NCBI GenBank assembly: GCA_017590115.1
Contig: JAGGNK010007559.1
Coordinates: 446,076-510,075, forward strand
DNA: 64,000 nucleotides
Direction of reading: 5' to 3'
From: Montifringilla adamsi
Lineage: Eukaryota > Chordata > Aves > Passeriformes > Passeridae
In this document: piece by piece, positions 35,590-46,600 of the stretch
Layout of the letters: each line of letters starts with the position of its first letter
Position numbering within the stretch: the stretch's first letter is position 1
Program-made: the position numbers and the translations under genes
Notes under the pieces: model-generated
The model's input: only the letters and a program-made list of their open reading frames with translations
Databases searched by the model: none
Told to the model about the DNA's origin: nothing

Positions 35590-36640
35590 GTGCAGGTGTT
35601 GCAGTAGGAGGCTGGATCCCCCTGTGGGGAGTGAATTGTGTCAGTTCCCTCTGCAGATTCTGTTGCTGCTCACTGCAGCCTCTGCTCAGGAAGGGCGCTC
35701 TACCCACCAGCAGCCCTGGGTGTGGGGCTTTTGGCCTCAGCCACTTCCTCTTCCCTTCGGTTATCTGCTGGCCAGGCTTCATGTTTGTGTAGATGCAGCA
35801 GCGCATGGGCCAGCATTCTGACCCCCCATTCAGCTCATGCCACATTAAACACCTCACATTTCCAGCCTTGCTCACACCTTCAGTCTCCTCTTGCTTTGTG
35901 TGTGGGGAGGCTCCGAGGGACTCAGGGCCAGGTTCTGCTCCTGGGGTGCAGAGGCTCCCAGGAGGGAGCTGGCATGGTGCTGCTGAGCTGGGGTGGAGAG
36001 GGAAGAACAAACTGTCCCTGGAGAGCCGGGGACCTGTGCCAGGCACTGCACGGGCCAGCTGTGCCCCAAGGGCCAGGAGCTGCGTGCAGTGACAGAATTG
36101 TCAGCCTGGGAGCAGGACAGGCTGGCAGGGCTGTCAGAAGTGCAGGTTATCCAACACATCCATGGAGAGGAGGTAGGTCTGAGGTGAAGCCAGGTGTCAG
36201 GGTATGGAGTGGCAGGTCCATGGCTGGGCTGAAAAGGGCTGCAGGTGCAAACCAGCACCCCAAGCAGAGGAGGGAGGGGACCGGGCTGCAGGGACTCAGG
36301 ATGACCTTAAACAGAGCCCTGGTCCCACATGTGGGGAGTGGGTGGATGGTGGCGGCCAAGAGAGGCAGGTCAGGGCGCTCACTGCTGTGGGGTGGGGGCA
36401 TCAGCGCAGGGCCCCCGCGCTGTCCCATGGCATGGGCAAAGCTCCCTGGGGACCAGGCACCATCTCCGTGCCAGCCTGCCCAGCAGGGCCTGTTACGGAT
36501 ACAGGCGCATCCCTGCACACAGATTCCCATCCCGGCACAGAGTTCTCCCCCGGGACACGCGATCCATTCAGAGGCGTGCGGTTTCTTCCCGGGACACGCG
36601 GTCCGTCCCGGGACACTCCGCCCCGGGACACGGGGGGGGG
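35590..36640. other. C1QTNF1-ENGASE intergenic region
   Basis: No gene seen. The last 110 bp, before the gap, carry about four spaced copies of a CCCGGGACACG-like word next to the ENGASE promoter region and end in a run of nine or more G. Confidence 0.5.
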
Positions 36641-36960
36641 NNNNNNNNNNNNNNNNNNNNNNNNNNNNNNGGAGGGGCCGGCGCGGCGCGGCAAGAGGAC
36701 GGCAGCCGAGCTAGGGGCCGCGGCGGAGGAGCCGGCCGAGGCGGAGAGGGCGGCGCGGCGGCGGCGGAGGTGGATGGCGGGGGCCGGGGCCGAGGCCGCG
36801 ATCGGGACCAGGATGGGGACGGGGACGGTGATGGGGATGGGGTCCGGGAGCGGGACGGTGATGGGGACCGGTGGCGGGGCTGGCAGGGCCCGGTCGGCGC
36901 TGGCCGCGGTGCTGGCCCAGCCCGGCCCTCACCCAGCCTCCCGGGGCAGTTTGCAGCCGG
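36590..36960 (+). promoter_or_regulatory. ENGASE: CpG-rich promoter / first-exon region of ENGASE
   Basis: CpG-dense sequence on both sides of the 36,641-36,670 gap and through ENGASE exon 1. The plus strand from 36,810 to 36,890 has repeated runs of three to four G (GGGGACGGGGACGG-type), suitable for a G-quadruplex. Confidence 0.45.
36641..36670. other. Assembly gap (30 N) upstream of ENGASE exon 1
   Basis: Thirty unresolved bases following a G homopolymer, about 100 bp before the chosen ENGASE start codon. The ENGASE frame is open through the flank (RRGKRTAAELGAAAEE...), so a start codon could be hidden in the gap. Confidence 0.99.
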
Positions 36961-39900
36961 TGGCGGACATCCAGGGAACCACTGTCCTGCACGACACCAT
37001 CAGCGACCGCCCGCAGCCCCTGCCAGGTGAGGCACCGGGAGAGGGGCCGGCCGGGATGGGGAAGGTGCCGTCCCGGACCGAGCTGCACAGGCAGTGCTCG
37101 CTGCTGACCCTGTCCCGCCGCCCCATTGCTCCCAGCAAGGTACTTTGACACGAAGACCACAGAGCCCATCAGCTTCTTCTTGACCGGCCTGGAGGAGCTG
37201 CTGGCCTGGCAGCCCAACAGCAATGATGAGTTCAATGTGTCAGCTGTGCCTCTGGCCAAGCGCCAGCCCCCACTCCTCAGCAGGAGGCCCCGGACGCTGG
37301 TGTGCCACGACATGCGTGGCGGGTACTTGGAGGACAGGTACGTGCTAGGTGGAAGGTGGAAGGGAGGTGTGACAGTGGAACTCAATGTCTCAAACCCCAA
37401 GGCAGTTCTGTTTCTGTCTGACACGTCTCCTGCCGGCTCAGCCGCAGGTGAGCAAGTATGGGGTGTTTGACTCGATGCTTGGGGAGCCTTGCTCAGGCTG
37501 GGATGTTCAGAGGTGGCTCAGTGCCACAGCTCTGCCCAGCTCCCAGCTGTGAGTCAGGCTCCTACCCAGCTCCACAGCGTCTGTCAGCGTCCTTCCTGCA
37601 CTGCCCAACCCTTTTCCCTCTGCAGGTTCATCCAGGGCTCGGCCACACGCAACCCCTATGTCTTCTACCACTGGCGCTACATCGACATCTTTGTCTACTT
37701 CAGCCACCACACTGTCACCATCCCGCCCGTGGTCTGGACCAATGCAGCGCACCGGAACAGCGTCCCTGTGCTGGGTAGGGGCAGGGCTGAGCCTGGGGCA
37801 GCCCCAGCAGTGAGGTGGGTTCTCCAGGATGTGCAGCTGACGCTGCCCTGGCTGCCTCCGCAGGCACATTCATCACGGAGTGGACGGATGGGGAGAAGCT
37901 GTGCGAGGCGTTCCTGGCTGGCGGGGAGGAGGCATACGGCGCCGTGGCGGAGCAGCTGGCCCGCATCGCCCAGCACTACCGCTTCGACGGCTGGCTGATC
38001 AACATAGAGAACACGCTGAGCGTGAGTCCTGCTGGCCCTGCTCACTGCCCTGCCTTTGTGCTGTTCCCGTGGGGAGCCCCCTGCCCCGTGCCCTCACCCA
38101 CCCGTGTCTCTCTCTCTCTCCTGACAGCCGGCCGCGGTGGGGAACCTGCCCCTCTTCCTGCAGGACCTGACGGCACGGGTGCACAGCGCCGTGCCAGGAG
38201 GGCTGGTGATCTGGTATGACAGTGTCCTGAAGGATGGCACATTGAGGTGGCAGAACGAGCTGAATGATCAGAATAGGTGAGGCTGGAAAAACTGTCCCCG
38301 GGCGGGGGGCATGAGCCCACCCCAAACCCAGCATGCACCAGTCAGGCACAACCTGCACAGCCCTTCGTGAGGCCGCATGTGACCACAGCGTCTGCCACTG
38401 TGACCATTGTCCCCAGGATGTTCTTTGATGCCTGTGACGGGCTGTTCACCAACTACAACTGGAAGGAGGAGCAGCTGGAGCGCACGCAGAGGCTGGCTGG
38501 TCCACGCCTAAACGACGTCTATGTCGGCGTTGATGTCTTTGGCCGTGGGGATGTGATTGGTGGTGGCTTCGACACTGACAAGGTGTGTGTGACAGGGCTG
38601 GGCCAGAGTATGACCCTGACCTCTCCCAGCACAGGGCTCTGAGCTCCCACTGCGGCCCTGCTGGGCTGTGCTCTGTTGAGCTGCTAACCTGGGGATGAAC
38701 AGGTGAGGAGTGAGGGATCCCAGAGTGCTGGCCATGCATGAAAAGATCCCAGTGCTGCCATCCCTGGAGAGGGAGATGCTGCAGCACATCCCTCTGGTGT
38801 CCTGCCCCACCATGGGGCCAGTGGAACCTGGGAGGAGCAGGGATAGGACAGGGGACAAGGTGACTACCTGGCCTGGCCCATGCTGCTCACTGCTCGTTTC
38901 TGCAGTCCCTGCGCCTGATCCGCCAGTATGGCCTCTCTGCAGCCATCTTCGCTCCTGGCTGGGTCTATGAGCACCTGGGCAAGGAAAACTTCCTGCAGAA
39001 TGAGAACAGGTGAGGGCAGCTCAGCGGGGCGGGTGTTGGGGGAGAAATGGGGCTAGGAGTGCCCTGGCTCAGGAAGGCTGTGGGGTGGTGGGACACAGCT
39101 ACAGGGACACTGTGGCTGTCAGAACACCATGGCTGCTGGCCAGGAGCAGCTGGCCCCTTTCTGCCCGAGCTGAGGCTGTGCAGGGCAGTGACCGTCACAG
39201 GGGTCTCTGCCCTGACACCCACCTTTGCCTCCAGGTTCTGGGGCTTGCTGGCAGAGTACCTGCCCACGCACAGCATTTGCACACTGCCCCTGACCACCTC
39301 CTTCAGCCTGGGCATGGGCACCAGCACATTCCTGGATGGGAAGGTGGGTGCAGGGTGACAGCTCTGCTCTGGTCAGACTGGGCTGGGCTGGGCAGGGAGG
39401 TCCCTGCTCTTGGCTCCCCCAGCTCAGCTCTTCCTGTGCTGTAGGATGAAGAGTCTGGGCCCTGGTACGATCTGAGCGCGCAGGACATCCAGCCGCTGTA
39501 CCCGGAGCAGGAGGGCACGCTGAGCACCAGCTGCTGCCTGCAGGATGCCTGGTGTGGGGGCAGTTCCCTGCAGCTGCAGGGGACCATTCCCCCCGGCGAG
39601 GAGCGCGTGGCTGTCCGGTGAGTTGGGGAAAAGCCCTTTACCCCTCCTCAGCGCTGGGCTGGCACCATGTCAGCCTGACATGGCCTGCATGGCCTGAACT
39701 GTGTGGCCCTGGGCCTGGTGGCGTGTGTGCCCAGGCTCTGCCCACACTGCACAGCACACCTAACACGATGCACCTTCTTTTTGTCTCTCTCTCTCTGTCT
39801 CTGTCTCTCTCTGGGTGGATTTGGGGTCATCAGCCTCTTCTCTTTGCAGATGCCAGCCCCTCCCAAGCTCTTCCTGACCCTGCTCTACAAGCTGGGGGGG

Positions 39901-40883
39901 CCACAGCCTGATGACTTCACAGTGGCACTGGAGGTCACCACCTGGGACTCAGGGATGTGCTTCGAGGGCAACCCCACCTCCCTGCCCGGTGAGGACCCTG
40001 TCCCCCCATGCTCTCTGCAGTGAGCACCTGCTGCAGTCCCTCACCCCTGACCTGGCACCCTCTGGCAGAGCCCAACGGCCGGTACCACCCCCGGTTCCTC
40101 CCGGCACCGCCGCCTGGCCTCGCCAAGCTGCTCGCCGCCTGCCACCGTGGCTCCCATGGCTGGACCAGCCGGTGAGTGCCCTGCCTGCATCCTGTGTCCA
40201 CAGGCAGGCACGGGACGCCAGGGCTCCCTGTTACCATTCCTGCTCTGCCTCTTCCCTCTCAGGTGCTATGAGCTGGAGCTGCAGGACTGCAGCCTACGAG
40301 ACCTCTCCCTGATTGTGTCCCGCCAGCAGCCCAGCCTGCAGGAGACATCCTTCACCTGCCTCCTCGGGGAGGTGCGGGTGAGTGCCTGCCTGGTGGAGAC
40401 AGCTGCCCTGTGCCCCCCTTGTTCTGGGAAGGTGGGGATGCCTGCCCTGACCCTGACAGTGCCACGGCTCCCTCGCAGGTGCTGGACACGGCCAGCGTGG
40501 CGGCCTCCCCGCCGCAGGTGCACAGCGTGATGGCCTCGCAGCTCTGGTGGCAGGAGGGCCCCGAGCCCGAGCAGCTCTCGCTCAGCCTCACCCTGCGCTG
40601 GTCCTTCCCGCCTGGCCGTGCCAGATGGTTCCGTGTCCTGAGCCAGGGCACCCGGTGCCGCCTGGGCCAGACAGCGCCGCAGGTGCTGGGGCTGGCGCAG
40701 GGCTGCCTGTTCCGTGTCGTGGGGCTGGCTGTGCCGCGGCCGGCGCCCGCACAGTCCTGCCGGCTGGAGCTGCTGGTGGAGCCGGTTCTGCGGGATGAGC
40801 TGCCTGTGGACCCCGAGCTCTGGGGCCACCTCGTGCTGGTCTATTCCGCACCAGGCAGTGGCACCAGCTCAGATGGGCATTAA
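36774..40883 (+). CDS. ENGASE: Cytosolic endo-beta-N-acetylglucosaminidase (13 coding exons)
   Basis: ENGASE (GH85) cleaves the chitobiose core of free or misfolded-protein N-glycans in the cytosol. Exons: 36774-37026, 37136-37337, 37626-37774, 37864-38021, 38128-38276, 38417-38582, 38906-39009, 39235-39343, 39445-39617, 39834-39988, 40069-40171, 40263-40377, 40479-40883. Every phase joins and the total is 2,241 nt (746 aa; human 743). The GH85 domain shows ARYFDTKTTEPISF, RTLVCHDMRGGYLEDR, FYHWRYIDIFVYFSHHTVTIPP, GTFITEW and the catalytic FDGWLINIENTL, with Asn248 and Glu250 as the oxazoline-stabilising Asn and acid/base Glu. FTNYNW, DVYVGVDVFGRG and FAPGWVYE follow, then a beta-rich C-terminal region. 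Exon 1 is low-complexity Gly/Met/Thr, and its start is provisional because of the gap upstream. The exon 12 donor was taken at GTGAGT. Confidence 0.95.
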
Positions 40884-40884
40884 A
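40879..40884 (+). terminator. ENGASE: ATTAAA poly(A) signal overlapping the ENGASE stop codon
   Basis: GGG-CAT-TAA-A: the TAA stop (40881-40883) lies inside the hexamer ATTAAA. A GT-rich sequence follows within 30 bp, as expected downstream of a cleavage site. The 3' UTR would be only about 15-25 nt. Confidence 0.6.
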
Positions 40885-40899
40885 GCAACTGTGGTGCAG

Positions 40900-41717
40900 C
40901 CCGTGCCGTGTCTCCTTCATGTGGCGGGTGGGCTGTGGTGGGGGACACAGAGGGAGGCTGCACTTCATCACCCGGGGCTGGTGAGTCCCTTTCCTCCCAC
41001 CTCTGTGGTTGTGCTCAGCCCTCACTGTGGGGGCCTACTGGGTGCTGACCAGGATCCTCAACATGTGTGACCCCAGGCTGGGGCACCTGCCCTGAGAACC
41101 CCAGCAGCTCCTGAGCCCTCACTGCCTCAGGCTGTCTGCCCACAGGCTGGGGATACTGGCCCTAAGACCCCAAGGCACGCAGTCCCCTCAGGGCTCAGCC
41201 TGGTGGGGAGCTGCCAGCATGGGCTCTGCAGCAGCCCAGCCTGGGTGACCGCTGTGCTCATTAACGGGGACCCAGCCCAGTACCACCAGCCTACACTGCC
41301 TCCCCTGAGCATCTTGTGAGGAGGAGAGAAAATTTATAGCAGCAATTATTTTCTCACAGTCTGGTGAGCAAGCAATTAGCAGGCAGGAGCAGCCGAGCAC
41401 TCCTGCAGTGGGGTCCCAAGCCCTGTCCCCAAACAATGCAGGCTCTGCCAGGGACACCAATGCCAGCAGCAGAGCTGCTGCTCCTGAAGCGGAGCAGGAA
41501 TGTATTACCTGATGGCCTGAAGAACGAAGGGCTAGGCCCAGCCAGGAGAGGACTCTTCATGCAGCACCCTGCTCCCTCACCATGGTGAGGCTGGGGGCCC
41601 CAAGGGCTCCCCATTTGCCCACAGGCTGTGGCCCCCTGCCCAGCCAGATCTGCTGTAGCAGCCACGGCCCTGCACAACCAGTCAAAACCTGAGTCGCCCT
41701 GGTTGAAGAAAGAAATC
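40900..41717. other. ENGASE-RBFOX3 tail-to-tail spacer
   Basis: Convergent 3' ends of ENGASE (+) and RBFOX3 (-). No coding sequence recognised. Confidence 0.5.
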
Positions 41718-41732
41718 TTTATTAATAATTTC

Positions 41733-41757
41733 AATAATAATAATAATAATAATCCTT

Positions 41758-41803
<46 letters not shown>
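41733..41803. repeat. (AAT)n microsatellite
   Basis: Plus-strand AAT repeats (about 20 units, broken by CCTTGT at 41,754-41,759) lie between two candidate minus-strand AATAAA signals at the end of RBFOX3. Confidence 0.95.
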
Positions 41804-41804
<1 letters not shown>

Positions 41805-42873
41805 GTTTATTAGAATGGTCACACTTTTAAGCATACAGGATGGGCCGGCGCCAGCCCGCACGCCAGGGCGGCGCAGGGGTGCTGTAAGGGAGAAGCCAGT
41901 ACAGCGATGGACGGAGCTTTGTACAGGGGAGCAGGGCCGGGGCTATGTACACCGGGAATAGAAAAGGGGGAGCTCATCGCTGGGGCGTCGGGGGCGTCTG
42001 CAGACTATAAAGTGAGGTTTGAGGAGTGGCAGAGCCAGAAGGGCGCGGGACTGCACTGCACCCCGGGATGGGCTCCACAGTGCCCCACGCCACTGGGCAC
42101 CGTGCCCAGCGTGCCGGCGGCTGCAGCCCAGCCTCGCGGCTTGGGTGGGTCCCTCGTGGGTGATGCAGTGGCATAGACCCCGCGCCCAAGGCTGGGGACA
42201 TCCCGCTGCCTCAGGCAGGGACGGGTGGCCATGAGCGTGTCCCGTGCCGCAGAGCAAGCGGGAGTGGGACTGGGGCAGCGCCTGGCCGAGCTTTGGTCAG
42301 GGCTGGTCCAGGCAGGGCGGGAGCGTGGGCGTCAGGGAAGGAGGGAGGAAGAAGGGGAAGGGGTCACAAGCGAGTTGCAAGCTCCTCTTAACAAAAATTC
42401 CCTTTAAAAGGCAGAGGGTCGTCCCCTGCAATACCTCAGCACCGCATCCGCGCCGCCGCCCCAGTTCCGCGCTGGAGCTGAGGCCTCGCACACCCGACAC
42501 GCTGATGGCCGCCAGCGCCGGGGCTCGGGTGGCACCAAGCCGGGTCCCCACCCTGTCACCCGGTCCCACAAGCCGGGCAGGGCGCAGCGCTCTGCCGGCA
42601 CCCCCAGCGCTGCTGCACCAGGGAAAGGAAGACGTGGCGCCCAGGCCCTGCACCTGGGCGGGGGAGGGCCCCCCGGACCCCCGCGGACCCTCACGCCTGC
42701 CTGCACCGGCTCCCTCCCTGCTGGGCTGTGGGGCCGGGGTGCTGGGGGTCCCTCCGGCGCATCCGACCGCCGGTGCTTGCCGCGGTTCCTCTGGGACTCG
42801 CTCACTCGGTGTGTGTGGACAGTTGGGATTCACTTGGCTGCTGCCGCTTGCCTTGGTTTCTCTTTTATTTGTT

Positions 42874-42968
42874 TAGTTTTTCTTTTTTTTTTTTTTATTT
42901 TTTTTTTGTTTTCCGTTGCTTCGCTTTAAATTTTTATATATTTGGGTTTTTTTTTTTTTTTTTTTTTT
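42874..42968. repeat. Poly(T)/A-rich block in RBFOX3 3' UTR
   Basis: Two long T runs on plus (A runs in the RBFOX3 transcript) separated by about 45 bp of AT-rich sequence. This could be internal A-rich UTR sequence or an old poly(A) tail. It includes AATAAA-like hexamers on minus. Confidence 0.85.
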
Positions 42969-43609
42969 GCCCTTCCTGGTCCCAGAAGGAAACAGCCACG
43001 GGTTCACTACAACAGAAACAAGAGAGGCAGGTCTTTCGCTGGAGCACTCAGGCCGAGCTGGTGGCTGGGGGCACGCAGGCACCGTCCCAGCCCAGCCCAT
43101 CACACCCAGCCCTGCAGAGCAGCGCTCCCGCCCGCCGGGCTGCCCTGGATCCCAAACCCACCCCAGCCTCGCCAGGCCCCACAGCTGGCAGCAACCCCAG
43201 CTGGCTCCTCTCTCTCCTATGGGGCAGAGGGGCTGCTCGGGGGGCTGCTGTCCCGTCGAGCCCCAGCACCTGCGGAGCGAGCAGCCCTGCAGGCTGAGCA
43301 CATCCGCGGGGGGATGAGCCCTCGGCAGCCCGGCCAGGGCAGCGGGGACACCCGGCAGCCCGGCTGCGGGCACGGGGCGCTGCTGGCCCCGCTGGAAGGT
43401 GCCGGAGAGGCGGGCGGGCGGCAGGACGGAACGGCTGAGGTAACCCTATGGGTGTGGGGTGCTGCTGCCCCACAGAGCCCGGCGCCAGCCCCGGCCACCC
43501 GGGCAGCACCCGCGGCTCCTCCGCAGGCTCGGCCTCGGCTCTGTCTGCCTGGTTTGGTTTGGTGCTAGTGAGCATCGGGGGCAGTGGTGGGGGGGCTGGG
43601 TCTGTCTTG

Positions 43610-46600
43610 CTAGTAGGGAGTGAAGCGGCTGTACCCTCCTCGGTATAGACTAGCCTGCAACATCAAAGATGAAAAAAAAGCCAATCAGTATTCAGAGATA
43701 GCCAAAGCCTAGATCTTCCCTTTTTTCTCTTCTTTTGTTTTTTCCTCCTCTTTCAAATGACACCAAATCGCTGCTGTCCTTGGGATGTGAGGGGCAGGCA
43801 GGGCCAGGGTGCCCAGTGCTTCCCGGGCTCTGTGGTGGCCACGGACACTGCCCTGGGGGCAGGGGCTGCCCTATGCCTCCAGCGTGGCACTGCTGTGCCA
43901 TGCCTGCCAAGGAGCTGCCCCATTCCTGCTGTGGCACTGAGTTGAAAACCCCTAGGATGTAGTGCCCCTGGCCCCTCACTAGCAGCTGCCCAGGGAGTAA
44001 AAAAAGGCAGAAAAAGACAGGTTGGCTTTGCGATCCCAGCCGCGAGTGCGATTTTTCATCTTTGATGCTGTCAGAGCTGGCCAAGAGCTGTGGTGTGTGA
44101 GGGGCTGCAGTGCCCCCGTGCGTGGCTGCACGTGGGGCCCTGGGGACACTGTCCTGCACTGGGATGACAGAGGAGTCCTGGAGCCTGCCCAGGCAGCCGG
44201 TGGGGGACAGCCAGGCCCCTGGGAAGTGGCATGTGTGGGCAGGACTGCGGGGTGTGAGGGGAAGGAGGGGCAGGGGTGGAGTGGGGGTTTCCTCTCCTGC
44301 AGACAGAGCCAGGCAGGGGCTGTGCCATTCCCACTCCCCTCCCACAGCCCCCGGCCCTGCCCTGTGCCCCACAGGCCCCACGGCCGCCGTGCCAGACCCT
44401 CCCTGGGCAGCCTGCAGCCCCGCAGGAAGCAGAGGAAGGCCGAGGGGCTGCTCTTACCATGGTGCCAATGCTGTACGTGGCGGCGGGGCCAATGGTGTGG
44501 TGGTAGGGGTCTGCTGCTGCGTACACTCTGCCATAGCTAGGAGCAAACAGCGGCAGGTGTTAGTGACAACAGTTGGGCTCTTGTCTCCCCTCTGAGCCCT
44601 CCCTCCCTCCCAGCTGCATCGGGGAGCCCCCCGGATCTCCCTGCTCCCCCTGCAGTGGTGCCAACCCTTTCCAGCCTAGCCCTGAGGGCAGCAAGGTATC
44701 CCTGCCTGCAGACACCCTCCCCATGCCTGACTCTGTCCTGTCCCACAGCACTCAGGAGCTGGGGGTGTCAGAGTGGGCCGTGCAGGGGTGACACAGGGCT
44801 CCCCTAGGTGCCATGCCCGCTGCTCACCTGTCGCTGTATGCGGCCGCTGCTGCTGCGGGCTGGGCGTACCTGTAGGCAGCATAGCCCCCCTGCAGGGAGA
44901 GAGACTGGTCAAGGGACTGCACCCACCGGGGAGGTGGGGTTGGAGCAGCTGGGTGCCCCATGGCACTGCACGGAGAAGTGTGGGGCCCACAGGGGGTGGT
45001 GCCAGTGCCACTGGGCACGCATCAGCCTCATTACCATTCCCCAGGGGCTTTCACAAACATTAACCTTAAAAAATTAAATTTCCAGAGAAGAGACTGTCAC
45101 CTCCCCGCTCGCCTTAATGAGGTGTCACGTTAGATAAATCCTTCAGTGCCTGCCTGAAATATCGCCGCTGGCTCCTCAGACATGGAGGTTAAACGCGGGT
45201 GTAAGGAACTGAGGCCATAAATCCCACGTGGCACCAGCCCTGCAAGGGGCTGGCAGGGGCACAGGACTGGGCACAGGATCCTGCGTGGTGTGTGCCACCC
45301 AGACTGCTCTGGAGAAGATGTGCTGTGCTCATGCTCTTGCTGCCACCCAGGGGAAGGGGTTTGGGGGAGGCAGAGCCCACCAGGGACCCGTGTGACACTG
45401 CCTGCCCCCTGTGCTGGCATGGGGTCCCCGTCACAGCCCAGCCCTGGGCACAGTGTCACTTACGTAGATCTCAGCTCCGTAGAACCCATCCTGGTAGACG
45501 ACCCTGGAAATGAGGCGGAGGCATCAGAGCCCGGCAAGCGCCCCTGGACGAGGGGAGCAGGGTGAGGGCAGTGCCTGGGGGAAGCTGCCTCAGCCCCATG
45601 GCTCATGGCAAGGGGTGGCTGTCCAGGCCCCAAAGGCACCTCTGGGCTAGGATTCTGGGCAGGGCCATGGGCACATGCAGAGGGCACAGCCAAGGGCAGG
45701 GCGTGCCAGAGGAGGATCCCAGGGCAGGATCTCTGCTGGGAGCAGCCAAGCAGCCACAGATGGCCATGGCTGTGTCTGTGACCAAGGCCATCCCAGCCGC
45801 ATGTGCTGGGACAGAGTTTCCATTAAACCAACCATCCTGGCTGGAATAACATCCTGTGCCTTGGTGGGCAGGAGGCTGCGGAGCACGTGGGTCACCCGAG
45901 GGCAGCAGAGTGGGGCTGGGACAGAGCCTGCGGCCAGGCAGGAGCTGCAGGAGCTGCAGCCCGTTCCTGACGAGCCCGGTGATGCCAGCACAGGCTCAGA
46001 GCGGTGTGGCAGCAGAAGACCCCCAGCAGCCCCCTGGGGTACTCACGCGCCGTAGGTGGGGATGGGCGGCGGCGGCGGTGCGGCGCGGAAGGTGTTGTAG
46101 ACAGCGCGGCCCCGGCCCCGGAGGTGTGCCCCTCGGTAGGCCACGGCCGTCCCCGTGGCGGGGTACGGGAACCCCGTTACTGCAGGAGGCAGGGGACACC
46201 TGTGGGCTTTGCACGGCAGCACCACACAGCCCCCACGGGGCACCTGTGGCACAGCCCACCCCTGTACCCTCAGGCTGGCAGGGACATGGCCCCGTGGGGA
46301 GGCTGGGAAAGGGGAGGGGATGGAATGGGATGGGATGGGATGGCATGGGATAGGACAGGACAGGATGGGACAGGACAGGATGGGACAGGACACGATAGGA
46401 CAGGATGGGACAGGACAGGACAGGACAGGGGGAAGGGAGGGGAGGGGAGGATGAACTGTCCAGGCAGGTGTAAAGGACAGGGAGAGGGGCCAGGACTGCT
46501 CACTGCACAGAGCAGTGGCAGACACAGGGCAGAGCTGACGTTTGGGGGGAACCCGCAGCGGGTACTGCTGCAGCCCGATGTTACCTGCGTAGAATTCGGG

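Larger units (their letters stand above)
41718..43609 (-). other. RBFOX3: RBFOX3 3' untranslated region
   Basis: Sequence after the RBFOX3 stop (43610) on minus. Candidate AATAAA signals on minus are at 42864-42869 (inside an A-rich stretch), 41806-41811 and 41718-41723, so the UTR is either about 0.75 kb or about 1.9 kb. The interior (42,050-42,850) is CpG-rich without a credible gene. Confidence 0.5.

Noticed and set aside
42874..42968. Processed pseudogene or SINE tail at the poly(T) runs
   Set aside because: No upstream body of a retrotransposed gene or known SINE was recognised on minus. Simpler as A-rich 3' UTR.
44029..44078. Extra coding exon [11 protein letters not shown] on minus between the last two RBFOX3 exons
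   Set aside because: It loosely recalls the RBFOX1 TDAKTRSHADD exon and has an AG before it, but no acceptable donor follows. Kept only as one arm of the inverted repeat.
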